DNA of 64,000 nt from Saitoella complicata NRRL Y-17804 (lineage: Eukaryota; Ascomycota; Saitoellomycetes; Saitoellales; Saitoellaceae), in the NCBI RefSeq assembly GCF_001661265.1, contig NW_017567016.1, positions 1 to 64,000 on the forward strand. The letters are read 5' to 3'. Shown in pieces: positions 10,050 to 20,833 of this stretch. Under the pieces are notes generated by a model. It ran no database searches. It saw only the letters and a list, made by a program, of their open reading frames with translations, and had not been told where the DNA came from. A program made the position numbers and the translations under genes. Position 1 is the first letter of the stretch. Every line of letters starts with the position of its first letter.

Positions 10050-10982
10050 TCAATTCTCATCATCATCCTCCGCCAACAACCTCGCCCTCTCCGAATCCCC
10101 CTCCGGCACCAACGAATTCCAATACCCCGTCAACGGCACACTCGTCTCCGGATTCCTCATATGCGCAATCAACAAAATACTCCCAAATACCGCTTTACTC
10201 ATCACATCCAAAACCGCGTACGCAATAATCTCTGCATCGACTCCAATTTTCCTGGTTCCTTCTCCGAGTGCCCAGACGATGGGGTATGCACACCAGAGGG
10301 AAACTGCGTAAAACCCGAGCGTGTCGTAGATCTTCCGAACCCTCCCTCCCCTCGCCTTCGCATGCCTCCTGGCCGTAGTCGTAAGTAATCCAACAACATA
10401 CAAAAACAACACCAAACTCATCACGAACCACCCCCACCTCGCCTTCCCATGCCCCGTCCTCCTACTCTTCAGCCCCGCAAACAATCCAAGCAAAATCATC
10501 CCCTGATCCGCCGTCGTGAGGAGTATGATATCGACCCATCCCATCCCCGCCAGGAAGGCTAGATCCATGAGGAGGAGGGGGGTAGTGAAGAGCCAGTCTA
10601 CGTAGCGGGCCCAGAAGACTTGGCGGTAGGCGTGGACGTCAGCGGAGTCGTGTGGGGTTGGGATACAGGTTGAACCGGAGTGGGTTGCCATTGCGTAGTA
10701 TGATACCGCGGCGATGAGTGTGACCGTTGTCGTGATGTAGTGGAAGAGGCGGAGTGACTGCACTCACATATCAGCATCTCCAGCTACGGGATTGGATGCA
10801 GGATAGTCAAGCACCTTCTCGACACGGGAGGCTAGGAAGATGAAGAACAGGGAGGAAAGGAGGAACACGGCGTATGTAGCCCAGAAGACGGAGTACCCGA
10901 GATGGGAGGCGGATTCGCAGGTTCCGTTGGGTGGGTATGGGTAGCGATGGCCTGGAGCTGGGGGTGCGAGGAATTCTTCCAT
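10050..10982 (-). CDS. Microbial rhodopsin, proton-pump type (fungal opsin)
   Basis: Seven-helix retinal protein, about 291 residues, exons 10982..10815 and 10757..10050. Helix C reads RYVDWLFTTPLLLMDL, which keeps Asp at both bacteriorhodopsin positions D85 (acceptor) and D96 (donor). Helix F has LWCAYPIVW. Helix G has LDVMSKAVFG with the Schiff-base lysine and the D212 equivalent. These residues predict a light-driven outward proton pump like CarO or Leptosphaeria rhodopsin, rather than the NOP-1 type lacking the donor. The 57-bp intron is in phase, with a good branch (GCTGAT) and acceptor (GTGCAG) but an unusual donor GTGCTT. Without splicing, an in-frame TGA interrupts the gene between helices A and B. 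The last residues are acidic and cytoplasmic. Confidence 0.88.
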
Positions 10983-11511
10983 CGTCGATATTTGTTCTTT
11001 AACTGAGCTGGGTTGTCAAATGTAGTTGAAGGGATGGACAGGGTTATATACGAATCCGAGATAACCTTGGCGACAGGCGTGAGACAACGGGTATACCGGA
11101 GACCTTGGGTGGGGTAGCTGTGGGCATTACGTATTCACTGATCAGGTGCTTCAATTGCCAATATAATTCCCGTCATCACGATTTGTGGAACCTGGAAACT
11201 TGAATTTAGAACTCGTGAGTCACCAGCTGATACGATCCATCGTTGCGGCGACGGTTGCCTTGTGTGGTGCGCCGCAACGGTTGGACGTTCTGCCGCTCAC
11301 CTGATCGACCGACGGGTAACAGCGATCCGTGTCCACGATGTTCAAGCTGTGTCGTTTAACTCGGGGTGACGACAACCTTTTTGCTAAACACAATTGCTTC
11401 CTTGAAGATGCTCCAGACGTGAAGCGAGGTTTGAAAGCGTATGGTTGCAGAATTCCCACGGATCTTGTTTTCATGAATATTTTTGTAATTGCGACAACGA
11501 GTCTGAACAAA
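10983..11511. other. Intergenic region upstream of opsin and tRNA
   Basis: About 530 bases separate the opsin start codon from the tRNA-Gly gene. Apart from the TATA-like site near 11045, I see no gene. Short open frames antisense to the tRNA flank have no recognisable domain. Confidence 0.5.
11042..11051 (-). promoter_or_regulatory. Possible TATA box of the opsin gene
   Basis: Read on the minus strand, this is GTATATAACC, about 60 bases upstream of the opsin start codon. The position and sequence suit a fungal TATA element. It is assigned by pattern alone. Confidence 0.3.
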
Positions 11512-11583
11512 GCGTCATTGGTGTAATGGTTAGCATTGAAGCCTTCCAAGCTTTAGTTCCTGGTTCGATTCCTGGATGACGCA
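11512..11583 (+). tRNA. tRNA-Gly (anticodon TCC)
   Basis: A 72-base cloverleaf without an intron. The acceptor stem GCGTCAT pairs perfectly with ATGACGC, followed by discriminator A. The D-arm contains TGGTGTAATGGTTAGCA. The anticodon stem GAAGC/GCTTT encloses loop CTTCCAA, placing TCC at 34-36 to read GGA and GGG glycine codons. The T loop is TTCGATT. The T stem CCTGG/CCTGG has a T-T mismatch at 51-63. An identical copy lies on the other strand at 43196-43267. Confidence 0.93.
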
Positions 11584-11892
11584 GTTGTTTTGACTTTTGG
11601 TCTCGTTCCACGTGCACAAACACTCCGTGGTAAGCGTCAAGAAGCGTTCAATAATTCATCGTCCTTTTGTCAGCTTTCTCTCAGGCGCATCATACACGGC
11701 GGCCCGGTCTCCCACCTGCACGGCTGACGCTGGAGCCCTGACACGTACCGCGACCGACAAACGTATCGCGTACAACGAAACACAACCACCAAAAATACAA
11801 TCCCCCCCCCCCCCCCTCATCGAACGATAACCCGACTCTGCTAACTGCGCCATCAATTATTTACAAGCTCATTGCTCGGCTAGTTCTCGATC
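11584..11892. other. Intergenic, SEC21 promoter region
   Basis: About 310 bases lie between the tRNA and the coatomer start codon. The only notable feature is the poly-C tract near 11802. No gene is evident. Confidence 0.5.
11802..11816 (+). repeat. Poly-C tract (15 C)
   Basis: An uninterrupted run of 15 cytosines lies about 75 bases upstream of the SEC21 start codon. Its length is likely to vary and may be mis-sequenced. Confidence 0.8.
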
Positions 11893-14805
11893 ATGAGCGG
11901 TTACAAGAAGGACGAGGATATCGGTACGCTACGTCGCCCTCCATGATGCGATTTGACACGTGCTGATCAATTGCGAACAGAGGCAACTCCTTTCACGTCG
12001 ATCGATAAGACGACTGTGTTCCAGGAAGCTAGGATCTTCAATTCCTCGCCTATCTCGCCCCGGAAATGCCGCACCCTCCTCACTAAGATCGCATACCTCC
12101 TTTCCACCTCGACCTCCTCCGCACCCGTCTTCACCAAAGAGGAAGCGACGCAGCTCTTTTTCGGTGTCAGTAAGCTTTTCCAGAACAAGGATGCTGGATT
12201 GAGGCAGATGGTCTACGTCGTCATCAAGGAGTTGGCGAGTGTTGCCGAGGATGTCATCATGGTCACGAGTTCGATCATGAAGGATACAGCTATGGGAAGC
12301 GATGTCGTGTTCAGACCTAATGCCATCAGAGCATTGTGCAGAGTTATTGATGTATGTCGGCCTCTGCGTGGAGAAGACTGGGTTTGCTAACGCCGGGTCG
12401 CCCAGAGTACTACCGTCCAAGCAATCGAGCGACTCATCAAGACCGCGATCGTCGACAAGCATGCTTCTGTTTCGTCCGCCGCTCTGGTCTCCTCTTTCCA
12501 CCTTCTTCCTATCGCGTCCCCGATCATCAAGCATTGGGCCAACGAGACGCAGGAAGCCGTCACCGCGTCAAAGATCATCACCATGAATGGACAGCAACTC
12601 AGCGGTGGAAGTTCGATCGCTCAGTACCATGCCCTCGGCTTGTTGTACCAGATGAGGAGTGGAGACCGTATGGGCGTCATCAAGATGATTACCCAATTCG
12701 GCTCCTCAGGCTCCAACAACTCCGGCGGAGGAATGATGGGTAAATTGCTCGGAGGCGGTGGAAACGGCTCGTTGAAGTCTTCGGCTGGATTGGTCATGTT
12801 GATCCGTTATGCCGCCAAAATCGCTGCCGAGGACCCGAACCAGCGCGCAAGCATGGTCGGTATCATCGAGTCCCTCCTTCGTCATCGCTCGGATATGGTC
12901 AACATCGAGGCGGCAAAGGCCTTGCTCGACATACCCAACGTACAAGAATCCGAGGCACAAGCCGCGGTCACCTGTTTGCAGCTCTTCCTTACAAGCCCCA
13001 GGTACGCCGCCAGATTCGCAGCGATCAGGACCTTGAACAAGTTTGCGATGAGGAACCCTGCCGCGGTTAGTGTCTGTAACCCCGATATCGAGGGCATGAT
13101 CGCAGACAGTAACCGGAGTATCGCAACCTTTGCTATCACCACCCTCCTCAAGACCGGAAACGAGGCTTCTGTCGATAGGTTAATGAAGCAGATCCAGGGT
13201 TTCATGGGCGACATCTCGGACGAGTTCAAGGCCACCATCGTCGACGCCGTGAGGTCTCTCGTGCTCAAGTTCCCCGCGAAGCAGGGTATCATGCTCGCTT
13301 TCTTGAGCGGCGTGTTGAGGGATGAGGGTGGTTACGACTTCAAGAGATGTGTCGTCGAGGCTGTGTTCGACATGATCAAGTTCGTGCCGGAAAGTCGTGA
13401 GGAGGCGTTGAGTGTCTTGTGTGACTTTATCGAGGATTGCGAGTACTCCAAGCTTGCTGTACGAATCTTGCATCTCCTTGGACAGCAGGGACCGGGTATG
13501 CCTATGCCGAGGAAGTATATCAGGTACATCTACAACCGAGTCGCGCTCGAGAATGCGTTGGTTAGGGCTGCGGCGGTATCCGCCCTCGCGAGGTTCGCGG
13601 TCGGAGATGTAGATCAGGGCGTCAAGACCAGCGTAAAGGTCTTATTGGCGAGATGTATGGATGATATCGATGACGAGGTGCGTGATCGTGCTGCGTTGGC
13701 CTTGAGGTGTGTCGAGAACGAGGAAATGGCAAACAAGTTCGTCAAGAACGACGCGGTCTTTTCCCTGCCTGTCCTGGAACAGCAGCTCGTTCTTTACGTG
13801 TCTGATACCGGATCATTCGAGAAGCCTTTCGATATTAAGCAGGTTCCTGTTATCACAAGAGAACAGGCCGATGCGGAGGCTTTCCAGAAGAAGACGCAGG
13901 CGACTACTATTGTCGGCTCGACATTCGGTACTGACAAGCCTGCTGCCAAGGCAGCTGCTACTGTTGCTTCCGTCGGTGGAGCAAGCGCACCGGTCGAGGA
14001 TGCTACGAGTCGGTATGCTCAGGCTTTGGCTGCTGTACCCGAATTCAGCAGCTACGGCGCAGTTCTGAAGAGCTCCAGGGAGGTCGAGCTTACGGAAAGG
14101 GAAATGGAGTATGTCGTCAGTGCCGTCAAGCACGTCTTCAACGAGCACATCGTCTTGCAGTTTGACGTCCAAAACACCATTCCCGATACTATGCTCGAGA
14201 ACGTATCGATGGTTGCGGTACCGGAGGATGAGGAGTCACTTGAGGAGGAGTTTATCATTCCTTTGCCGACGCTGACGGAGGGCGTGCCCGGGACTATTTA
14301 CGTTGCGTTCAGGCGTGTGGAGCCTGAGATGTACCCCATCACTTCATTCACTAACACGCTCAAGTTTACCACGAAGGAGGTTGATCCAACCACAGGAGAG
14401 CCCGAAGAGACCGGCTTCGATGACGAATACCAGGTCGAGAACCTCGAGCTCGTTTCCGGCGACTTCATCTCACCAACATTCATCGGTTCCTTCACACAAG
14501 CCTGGGATGCCCTCGGCCCCGCAAACCAGGCAACGGAGACGTACGCCCTCTCCTCCCTCCCCTCACTCGCCGAAGCAACGAAAAACGTCGTCGAGGTCTT
14601 GGGTATGCAGCCACTGGAAGGCACCGACTCGCCCACCTCCACGACAACGCATGTGGTCAAATTGAGTGGGCGGGCGACGGGTGGGGAGAAGGTGTTGGCG
14701 AGCGTGCAGATGGTGTTTGCGTCTCAGCGGGGAGTTACGGTCAAGATTACGGCACGGGCGGAGAGTGAGGGTGCGGCTGCGTTGGTGGTGAATGGGATTG
14801 CATGA
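11893..14805 (+). CDS. SEC21: Coatomer subunit gamma (Sec21)
   Basis: Subunit of the COPI vesicle coat that drives Golgi-to-ER retrograde transport and binds the dilysine cargo machinery. Exons are 11893..11923, 11981..12351 and 12406..14805, giving 933 residues. The introns are 57 and 54 bp with GTACGC/ACAG and GTATGT/CCAG ends, and phase holds throughout. The N-terminus MSGYKKDEDIE leads into the armadillo-like adaptin N domain (YVVIKELASVAEDVIMVTSS and following repeats). The C-terminal third carries the appendage, from about VLQFDVQNTIPDTMLENVSM to the end. The length is close to the usual 900. It is downstream of a tRNA-Gly in the same orientation. Confidence 0.95.
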
Positions 14806-15135
14806 GGGAAAAGCGGTAGTGCTTGCTGGGAGGAAGCGTAGAACAGTTAACTTTTAACTACTTGCCAATTAACGCAACGCACGCACGCTCACGCTCACGC
14901 TCAATGACAAGGTCGCGCGCGCGGGCCAAGTGACGATGACGTCACCACGAGAATTACTTAAAGAGTCACCCGGAGCCAGCAGCACCGACGCATACACTCC
15001 CCACCAACACACCGACGCATACACTCCCCACCAACACACCGACGCATACACTCCCACCACACACACACAGGACGTCTGTCTCCCTCCGCCCCGTCTACCC
15101 AGGACAATGCTAACCAGCCGAAGTAGTCATACGAA
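14806..15135. other. Intergenic with tandem repeat
   Basis: About 330 bases lie between SEC21 and the next start. They hold a CG-rich stretch near 14910-14935, a TGACG-rich stretch near 14930-14945, and the 27-bp tandem repeat listed separately. No gene is evident. Confidence 0.5.
14983..15063 (+). repeat. Tandem repeat, three 27-bp units
   Basis: Three head-to-tail units start at 14983, 15010 and 15037, each beginning CACCGACGCATACACTCC. The first two are identical and the third differs near its end. They lie about 70 bases upstream of the next start codon, so probably in its promoter or 5' untranslated region. Confidence 0.9.
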
Positions 15136-15489
15136 ATGGCCACAAAAGCTTCCTCCGCCGCCGGCACCTTCAAACGCTGGGGCCGCCGCGACCCAGAACT
15201 CTACGGCATGCTCGCTATCGTCGGCGGCATGTTCGCCTGGGCCGGTTCCCATTTCGCCCGCAAAAACGGAACTTCGGAAACCGAAACCGAGGTTGTACAC
15301 CCCGTTCACTCCGCTATGCCTTGGGAGGGCGACGCCAGCGACAAATCGGGGAAGGATTTCAAGTACAAGTATCATCCGGGAGGCGATACGAGTCGGGAGC
15401 CGAAGGAGGCTCCGGGGGCTTTGACGAGGAAGGAGGTCAAGGTCAGAAATGTGGATCCGGAGGTTTTGGAGAAGTTGAGTCAGAAGTAA
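15136..15489 (+). CDS. Small single-pass membrane protein, function unknown
   Basis: An uninterrupted 117-residue frame. The N-terminus is basic (FKRWGRRDPE) and is followed by one hydrophobic segment, about residues 24-41 (YGMLAIVGGMFAWAGSHF). A hydrophilic tail follows, with PWEG near 63 and FKYKYHPGGD near 76. A short basic leader before one membrane span suits a mitochondrial inner-membrane protein, but this is inference. I do not recognise the family. It sits between SEC21 and SCJ1 on the same strand, with the 27-bp tandem repeat just upstream. Clean coding bias and compact structure make it a likely real gene. Confidence 0.7.
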   Translation: MATKASSAAGTFKRWGRRDPELYGMLAIVGGMFAWAGSHFARKNGTSETETEVVHPVHSAMPWEGDASDKSGKDFKYKYHPGGDTSREPKEAPGALTRKEVKVRNVDPEVLEKLSQK

Positions 15490-15882
15490 GGCAGGATGTG
15501 GATGAAGCGAGTGTTTGATTTATTTGTCAGGTTTGAGATGAGAGAGAGCATTGTTTTGAGTGATGTACGATTGCACAGAAGTCGAAGAAAGTGTACGATC
15601 AGGGATCGTGTCCGACGACGCGAGAGAAACATGGGGATTGAATTGGGATTAGGATCGAACAGTTACTATCACTATACTCTTAATGCGAACACCGTTCACA
15701 AACACTACACAAATATAAAACGTTACATACAGATACTCCTGTCGCATACGTACGCCGTCGTCGGTGGTCAACTGCAACGCGCGCCGACGTCCTCGAGCAA
15801 GGGAAAACAATTCCAAGAAGAGGACAACGCAGCATTGAACAGGTGAGAGTCAACGCCAGACAATTGCGATCGCACCACCACC
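15490..15882. other. Intergenic, SCJ1 promoter region
   Basis: About 390 bases between two same-strand genes. An AT-richer stretch near 15655-15735 contains ACAAATATAAAACG, which could serve as a promoter element. No gene is evident. Confidence 0.45.
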
Positions 15883-17058
15883 ATGAGATCCATCATCTTT
15901 CCCCTGCTCTTCCTCCTCATCCTCACCCTCGTCTCTGCCTCCCGAGACTTCTACAAAATCCTCAACATCCCCCACACCTCCACCCCCCAACAAATAAAAT
16001 CCGCATACCGCTCCCTCTCCAAAAAATGGCATCCAGACAAGAACCCAGATAACCCAGACGCACATTCCAAATTCGTGGAGTTGGCTGCTGCGTATGAGGT
16101 GTTGTCCGATCCGGAGAAGAAGGAGGTGTATGATAAGTTTGGGGAGGAGGGGTTGAGTCAGCAGGGAGGAGGAGGAGGGGGACGGGGGGGCCCGGGTGGT
16201 GGTGGGGATCCGTTTGATATGTTTGCCAAGTTCTTTGGTGGGAGTGGGCATTTTGGGCAACATCGGCACCCTCAGACGCCGCGTGGTCCGACGCTCGAGA
16301 CGGTCCTCGCTGTTCCACTGCGCAATCTTTACACTGGCTCAACCATCCCGCTCTCCCTCGAAAAACAGCAAATCTGTACGGAATGTCTCGGTACCGGCGC
16401 AAGAAGTGCGGAAGATGTCGTAACATGTGGACAATGCCGTGGAAGCGGCCGAGTCATCAGAAAACACCAACTCGCACCCGGTATCGTCCAACAAGTCCAA
16501 ATGGGCTGCGATAAATGTGGAGGAAAAGGAAAAGAGATCAAACATGTTTGCACAACCTGCCGTGGCTCAAAAGTAGTCCGCGGCACAACCGAGTTCGAGG
16601 TCGAGATTGAGCCCGGGATGATGAAAGGCCATAAAATCGTATTCGAGGGCGAAGCGGATGAGAGTCCGGATTGGGAAGCAGGCGATTTGGTCCTCGTTAT
16701 CGAAGAACAAGAGCCTACTACATCATCGCCCTCCTACCCCTTCCGTCGCCGTGGGCAAGATCTGTACACCACTGTCCTTCTACCATTACAAGATGCCCTC
16801 CTCGGCTCGTGGACACGGACGATCGACCTGTTCGGACAGCGTGCTATCACGCTCTCCCGCGCACGGGGTGAAGTTGTTCAGCCGGGCTACGTGGAGGTTA
16901 GGGAAGGGGATGGGATGCCGGTGTGGGGGAAGGAAGGGGAGTGGGGACGGATGTATGTTGAGTATGTTGTTGTGTTGCCGGAGGGGAGGGGGGAGGTGTT
17001 TTTGAGGGAGTTGGAGGAGGTGTTTGGGAAGGAGAAGGGGGGAAAGGATGAGTTGTGA
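15883..17058 (+). CDS. SCJ1: ER-lumenal DnaJ co-chaperone Scj1
   Basis: Type I Hsp40 that partners Kar2/BiP in ER protein folding and degradation. It has a signal peptide (residues 1-19, hydrophobic, ending VSA/S), a J domain with HPD at 50-52, and a Gly-rich linker from about 95 to 120. Four zinc-binding repeats start near 165: CTECLGTG, CGQCRGSG, CDKCGGKG and CTTCRGSK. A C-terminal substrate-binding region follows. The last four residues are KDEL, the ER retrieval signal. The length of 391 is typical and no intron is needed. Confidence 0.95.
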   Translation: MRSIIFPLLFLLILTLVSASRDFYKILNIPHTSTPQQIKSAYRSLSKKWHPDKNPDNPDAHSKFVELAAAYEVLSDPEKKEVYDKFGEEGLSQQGGGGGGRGGPGGGGDPFDMFAKFFGGSGHFGQHRHPQTPRGPTLETVLAVPLRNLYTGSTIPLSLEKQQICTECLGTGARSAEDVVTCGQCRGSGRVIRKHQLAPGIVQQVQMGCDKCGGKGKEIKHVCTTCRGSKVVRGTTEFEVEIEPGMMKGHKIVFEGEADESPDWEAGDLVLVIEEQEPTTSSPSYPFRRRGQDLYTTVLLPLQDALLGSWTRTIDLFGQRAITLSRARGEVVQPGYVEVREGDGMPVWGKEGEWGRMYVEYVVVLPEGRGEVFLRELEEVFGKEKGGKDEL

Positions 17059-17485
17059 GGTAGTGCATAGAAGAACGTTAAGGGGGGTTGAGTGGGAGCA
17101 TGGTTATAGATTGATATCCTCTAGCATATGTCACGGATTTATGTTGTCCGATCATAGCTCACAAGAATCAATGTTTCCCTATAGACTTCTTCAGTGGTTG
17201 TCGTCGGTTGCTTCATGAGCAATCTACGTATACGCGCACAGACCACCACCCAAACGGACGACACTCTACGCCTTGACGACGATGGCACGGCCTGGCATAA
17301 AGTGAGATGCGATGGCTATGGCCTGGGCGTTGCGCCATTGGCAATTCCCTCTCTTACTCAGGAGGTTTAAGTATCCCCCAACCGTCGCTATTCTTCAAGA
17401 GGGAGTTTAAGGGTGTAAGTGTGGGCAAAGTCGACGTTCAACTTCAACTCCCAGGAAAGCGCTTGTACAGAAACGAACAGCCAAG
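17059..17485. other. Intergenic, promoter of the multispan protein
   Basis: About 430 bases between same-strand genes. The frame downstream is open well upstream of the chosen start at 17486, but that extension reads through the intron of the next gene and shows no conserved sequence. Confidence 0.45.
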
Positions 17486-18371
17486 ATGTGGTGCGACTGC
17501 TGTTGCATCGTACGTCGTCCTCCTCCCCCCTTTTCTCTCTTTTCCCACCCCTCTAACCAGGTGTTCACAGGTCCTCCCTCTCCGCCTGGGCGCAATCATC
17601 CTCTCTTCCCTCATGCTAATCTACCAAACCATCGGCCTCTACCTCCTTCACACCTACTCCTCCATCCTCCCCTTCTCCACCTACGAAACCTACTTTTACC
17701 TCGCCACCTCCGCTCTGCAACTCCTCACAACCTTCCTCTCGCTCGTCGCGCTCGGGATTCGGTCGTGGGTGTTGACAAGGATGGCGTGTTGGACGTGGTT
17801 GCCGTTGTTGTTGTTGGGTGGGGTCCGGGGTGGGGTTATGGCGTATAGGTTGCAGAAGGGGGTGTATAGTGTTGAGTGGGTGTGTAACCAAAACGCTACA
17901 TCTACGCTCACTGCCAATTCGTCGTACATCACCAACACCACCACTGGGATCGAGAGTAAGATATGTGCGGTGGGGGCACAGGCGGTTGTGGAGTATGCTG
18001 CGATCGCATTGGTTGTGGATTATGTCCTGATGTGTTATTTGGCGTTTTTGGTGTGGAGGTATCGGGCGTATCTGTTGACGTTGGCGAGGTTTCCGAAGGC
18101 ATGTCGGGCGTGTATCTCTGAAGGGCACTTACTGACACTGGCGGACAGATTGATTATGCCTCGTTGTATACGTGAGGAGGAGGGATGCTCTTTGTCGATA
18201 TCGATGTTGGAGAAGGGAATGGCAGGGGTGTGGGAACTTTCAGTGAAGCCGGAATTGACAGGCGGAGTGTCAGACGACACGGACGATACTGATGAAGAAT
18301 ATTGCTATCAAATTCAATCAAATCCTTACTCAAGAAATATGGCGATCCCCCACGACTTCTCTTCGCTGTAA
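17486..18371 (+). CDS. Multispan membrane protein, function unknown
   Basis: A fungal membrane protein with exons 17486..17509 and 17571..18371 (274 residues). The first exon encodes only MWCDCCCI, a Cys-rich start typical of fungal four-helix membrane proteins and likely acylated. The 61-bp intron has donor GTACGT, CTAAC and acceptor CACAG. Four hydrophobic segments are visible: LRLGAIILSSLMLIYQTIGL, YLATSALQLLTTFLSLVAL, WLPLLLLGGVRGGVMAY, and one around VVEYAAIALVVDYVLMCYLA. A loop with several N-glycosylation sequons (NAT, NSS, NTT) lies before the last. The hydrophilic tail ends in an acidic DDTDDTDEE patch. A further small intron near 18111-18149 is possible in frame but too short to trust. 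I cannot assign a function. Confidence 0.7.
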
Positions 18372-18587
18372 ATTACTGCACGGCGATAACTTAGAAAACT
18401 TGGCGCCGCCGTACGTACCGTACGTCAACAGCTGACCGCAGCCTGACAACTTGACCGATCAGGTATACGTTACAACCACATGCCCGAACGGCTGTCATAC
18501 CTGACATCTTAAACGATACTATCTATCTCGTCTCGTCCTGAAGTCAATAGCTATAGCTAGACAGACGAAGCGTCTGATCAGCACAGC

Positions 18588-19830
18588 ATGCCTCGCTACC
18601 TAAGCATCCTTGCCCCCCTCGCAATCTTCTTCGTCCTCTTCCTCATCAGCACCTCCTCTCTCCCACCTCTCTTCACAACCCCAAACGCCCGCATCATCCT
18701 AACCCACCCCTCCTCCTCGCCTCCATCCTCCCCCTCCGATCCCGACCGCGGGCACCCAACCAACAAGACCTTTGACGCACTTGAAGCACTTTTCGGACCA
18801 ACGATCCCACCTACCGGAATTGTTGGACAGTTGTTTTTGGCGGATCCGCGCGATGGGTGTGGTGTTGGGAGTCTTGTCGGTGGTGAAGCGATGGTGGATA
18901 AGATCGTTGTCGTCCTCCGCGGTGGAGCCTGCACATTCCTCCAGAAAGACCTAAACGCGGCACGGATACCTGGTGCGAAAGCCGTGCTTATTGGAGACGT
19001 CGAAAGGAGACCCGGGGAGCGTGGGTCTGGGGGTGAACTTGTTAGGATGGGTCCTATTGCTGATGGTGAGACGATTGAACTCCTCAATTCAACGCCAAGG
19101 CGTGTCTCTAATTGTGTGCTGACAACATTGTCTTACAGCTCCCCTCCCAGCGCTCTTCATCTCCCACACAACGTACACCCACCTCCTCTCCGCCTTCTCC
19201 CCTCCTTCCTCCCACGACCCCTCCCTCGGCCACCACCCTCCACAACCACCTACGCTCCACATCCTCCCCTCGCCCTCTCCACCCCTCCTCTCAACCCTTC
19301 TTCTTCTATTCTTCTCACCTCTTACGCTTCTTTCGGCACTGGTGTTCTTGTGGGCCCTTCGCCGGAGACGGGAGAGAGTCGCAATGAGGGCGAGTGAGGA
19401 ATGCGTCAGACGAATGCCGGTACGAGTCTACGGCGCAACCTCCACCTCCCCATCCACCTCCACCACAACATCTCCACCCAGCACGGCACCTGCGTCGCCT
19501 GGTACTGACCTACCCCTCACCTCACCCACGGGCACCCCACCTGCCCCCGTCCCCGCCTCAACCCCAACACCCCCAGCCCCACCGTCCCTCCCCTTCTCAC
19601 CTCCTCAACTCGAAAAGCACCCCGACTGCCCAATCTGCCTCGAAGACTACACCCCAGGCGAACTCCTTCTCACGCTCCCCTGTGGACACGAATACCATAA
19701 AGCGTGCGTGGAGCCCTGGTTGGTGAAGCGGAGGAGGGTGTGTCCGATTTGCAAGAGGGATGTTAGTGTTGGGATTGGCGGTGGGGGGCAGGGGGAGGGG
19801 AGTCAGAGGGAGGGTGGGGAGGCTGTTTGA
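18588..19830 (+). CDS. PA-TM-RING E3 ubiquitin ligase
   Basis: Membrane ubiquitin ligase of the RNF13/goliath architecture, acting in endosomes, vacuole or Golgi. Exons are 18588..19065 and 19139..19830 (389 residues). The 73-bp intron (GTGAGA donor, CTGAC, TTACAG) joins GPIAD to APLPALFISH, restoring the end of the PA domain. It has a signal anchor or peptide at residues 6-27, a PA domain around GIVGQLFLADPRDGCG to IVVVLRGGACTF, and a transmembrane span LLLFFSPLTLLSALVFLWAL. A Pro/Thr-rich linker precedes the RING-H2, CPICLEDYTPGELLLTLPCG then HEYHKACVEPWL and CPICK, so all eight C3H2C3 zinc ligands are present. Confidence 0.9.
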
Positions 19831-20833
19831 GATGGAGCAATGGGTGAACTGGATGGGGTGCAGGTTGTGATGATTTTTGGGTCTGATAGGGCAGGAAAAG
19901 CGGCGGGGGAGGTTTAGGTGTTCATTTGGTACGGAGTCATATTGGTTTACGACAGGATCTGGATTCGGATATGGTATTGGTTATTGGCTATCGGTGTACG
20001 AGCGTAGCTTTGTTGTTACTCTTTTCTGAATTTCAATTGGTTTCTTTGTTTTCCCCGACTTCTTAGCCGTCTTCATCATGGTTTACACATAGAAAACAGT
20101 CTTAAAGTCAAGAAGATGTCGTTTCAAACCAATACATTAAACAAAGTGATGGCACAAACCAACGAAAAAGAACGAAAAGAGCCTTCAGCAGCGACAGACG
20201 AAACCAACACACCCCACAACTCCCTCGCAACGTCGACGGAACCAAGAAAAGCAGAAGTCCTCCACTCCCGATCACGACCCCCCTCCTCACGGACCTTCTC
20301 TTTCACCCCTGTTTTCTCCCTGCCATTGTCGAGAGAAAGGTTGCAATTTCGTCTTCGCATCACCATCCATGGCTCATAAACAACAAAACGAAAACTGCCC
20401 CACTGGATCCTCAATCGCACCTAACCCTCTGTACACGACACGTTTCCCTTTTTGGCACCCACGACACCGGTATTACATAACATCCCCAGAAGCCGCCGTC
20501 CCGCCGATATAAAGATCCAGTCTTGCAGTAGAAAACAAACAATGAGTAACACACCCAAACAACAAAACGAAAAACCAATAACGAAAGCAAAAGAGTAGAG
20601 AGCCCGATAGACTCATACGTAACGCCCCCGATAAGCAAAGAAAGTAAGGTCCACGTATACGGGACCTCACATCGAACGAGAGAAGGGCACGAAGAGCAAA
20701 AGAGAAACCCCCGGCAATTCAAGCGAAAGAAAGTGTCTGATCCCCTTCTCTTCGCTCCCCCTCTCAACAAAGCTCATCAAAACAACCCCAGACGCGTTTA
20801 ACCAACATTCACATCACTCTCCTGTTTCCTCAC
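19831..20833. other. Long intergenic between convergent genes
   Basis: One kilobase lies between the stop codons of the RING ligase and casein kinase. The stretch 20100-20800 is rich in A and C on the plus strand (many AACAAAAC-like words), consistent with a long kinase 3' untranslated region. Two open frames on the minus strand (20124-20420 and 20411-20770) have no domain and odd composition, so I leave them out. Confidence 0.5.

Noticed and set aside
10050-10763. The downstream opsin frame as a separate gene starting at GTG
   Set aside because: It continues the same helix series as the upstream frame. A 57-bp in-phase intron joins them, and helix A would be missing otherwise.
17307-17485. 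N-terminal extension of the multispan protein frame
   Set aside because: It reads through the intron and has no conserved content. The short MWCDCCCI exon gives a typical start for this protein type.
18111-18149. A second, 39-bp intron in the multispan protein
   Set aside because: It is shorter than any other intron here, and the frame is open through it, so it is not needed.
20124-20770. Minus-strand frames in the kinase 3' region
   Set aside because: They have odd composition (Arg/Trp/Cys-rich), no domain, and lie where a long 3' untranslated region is expected.
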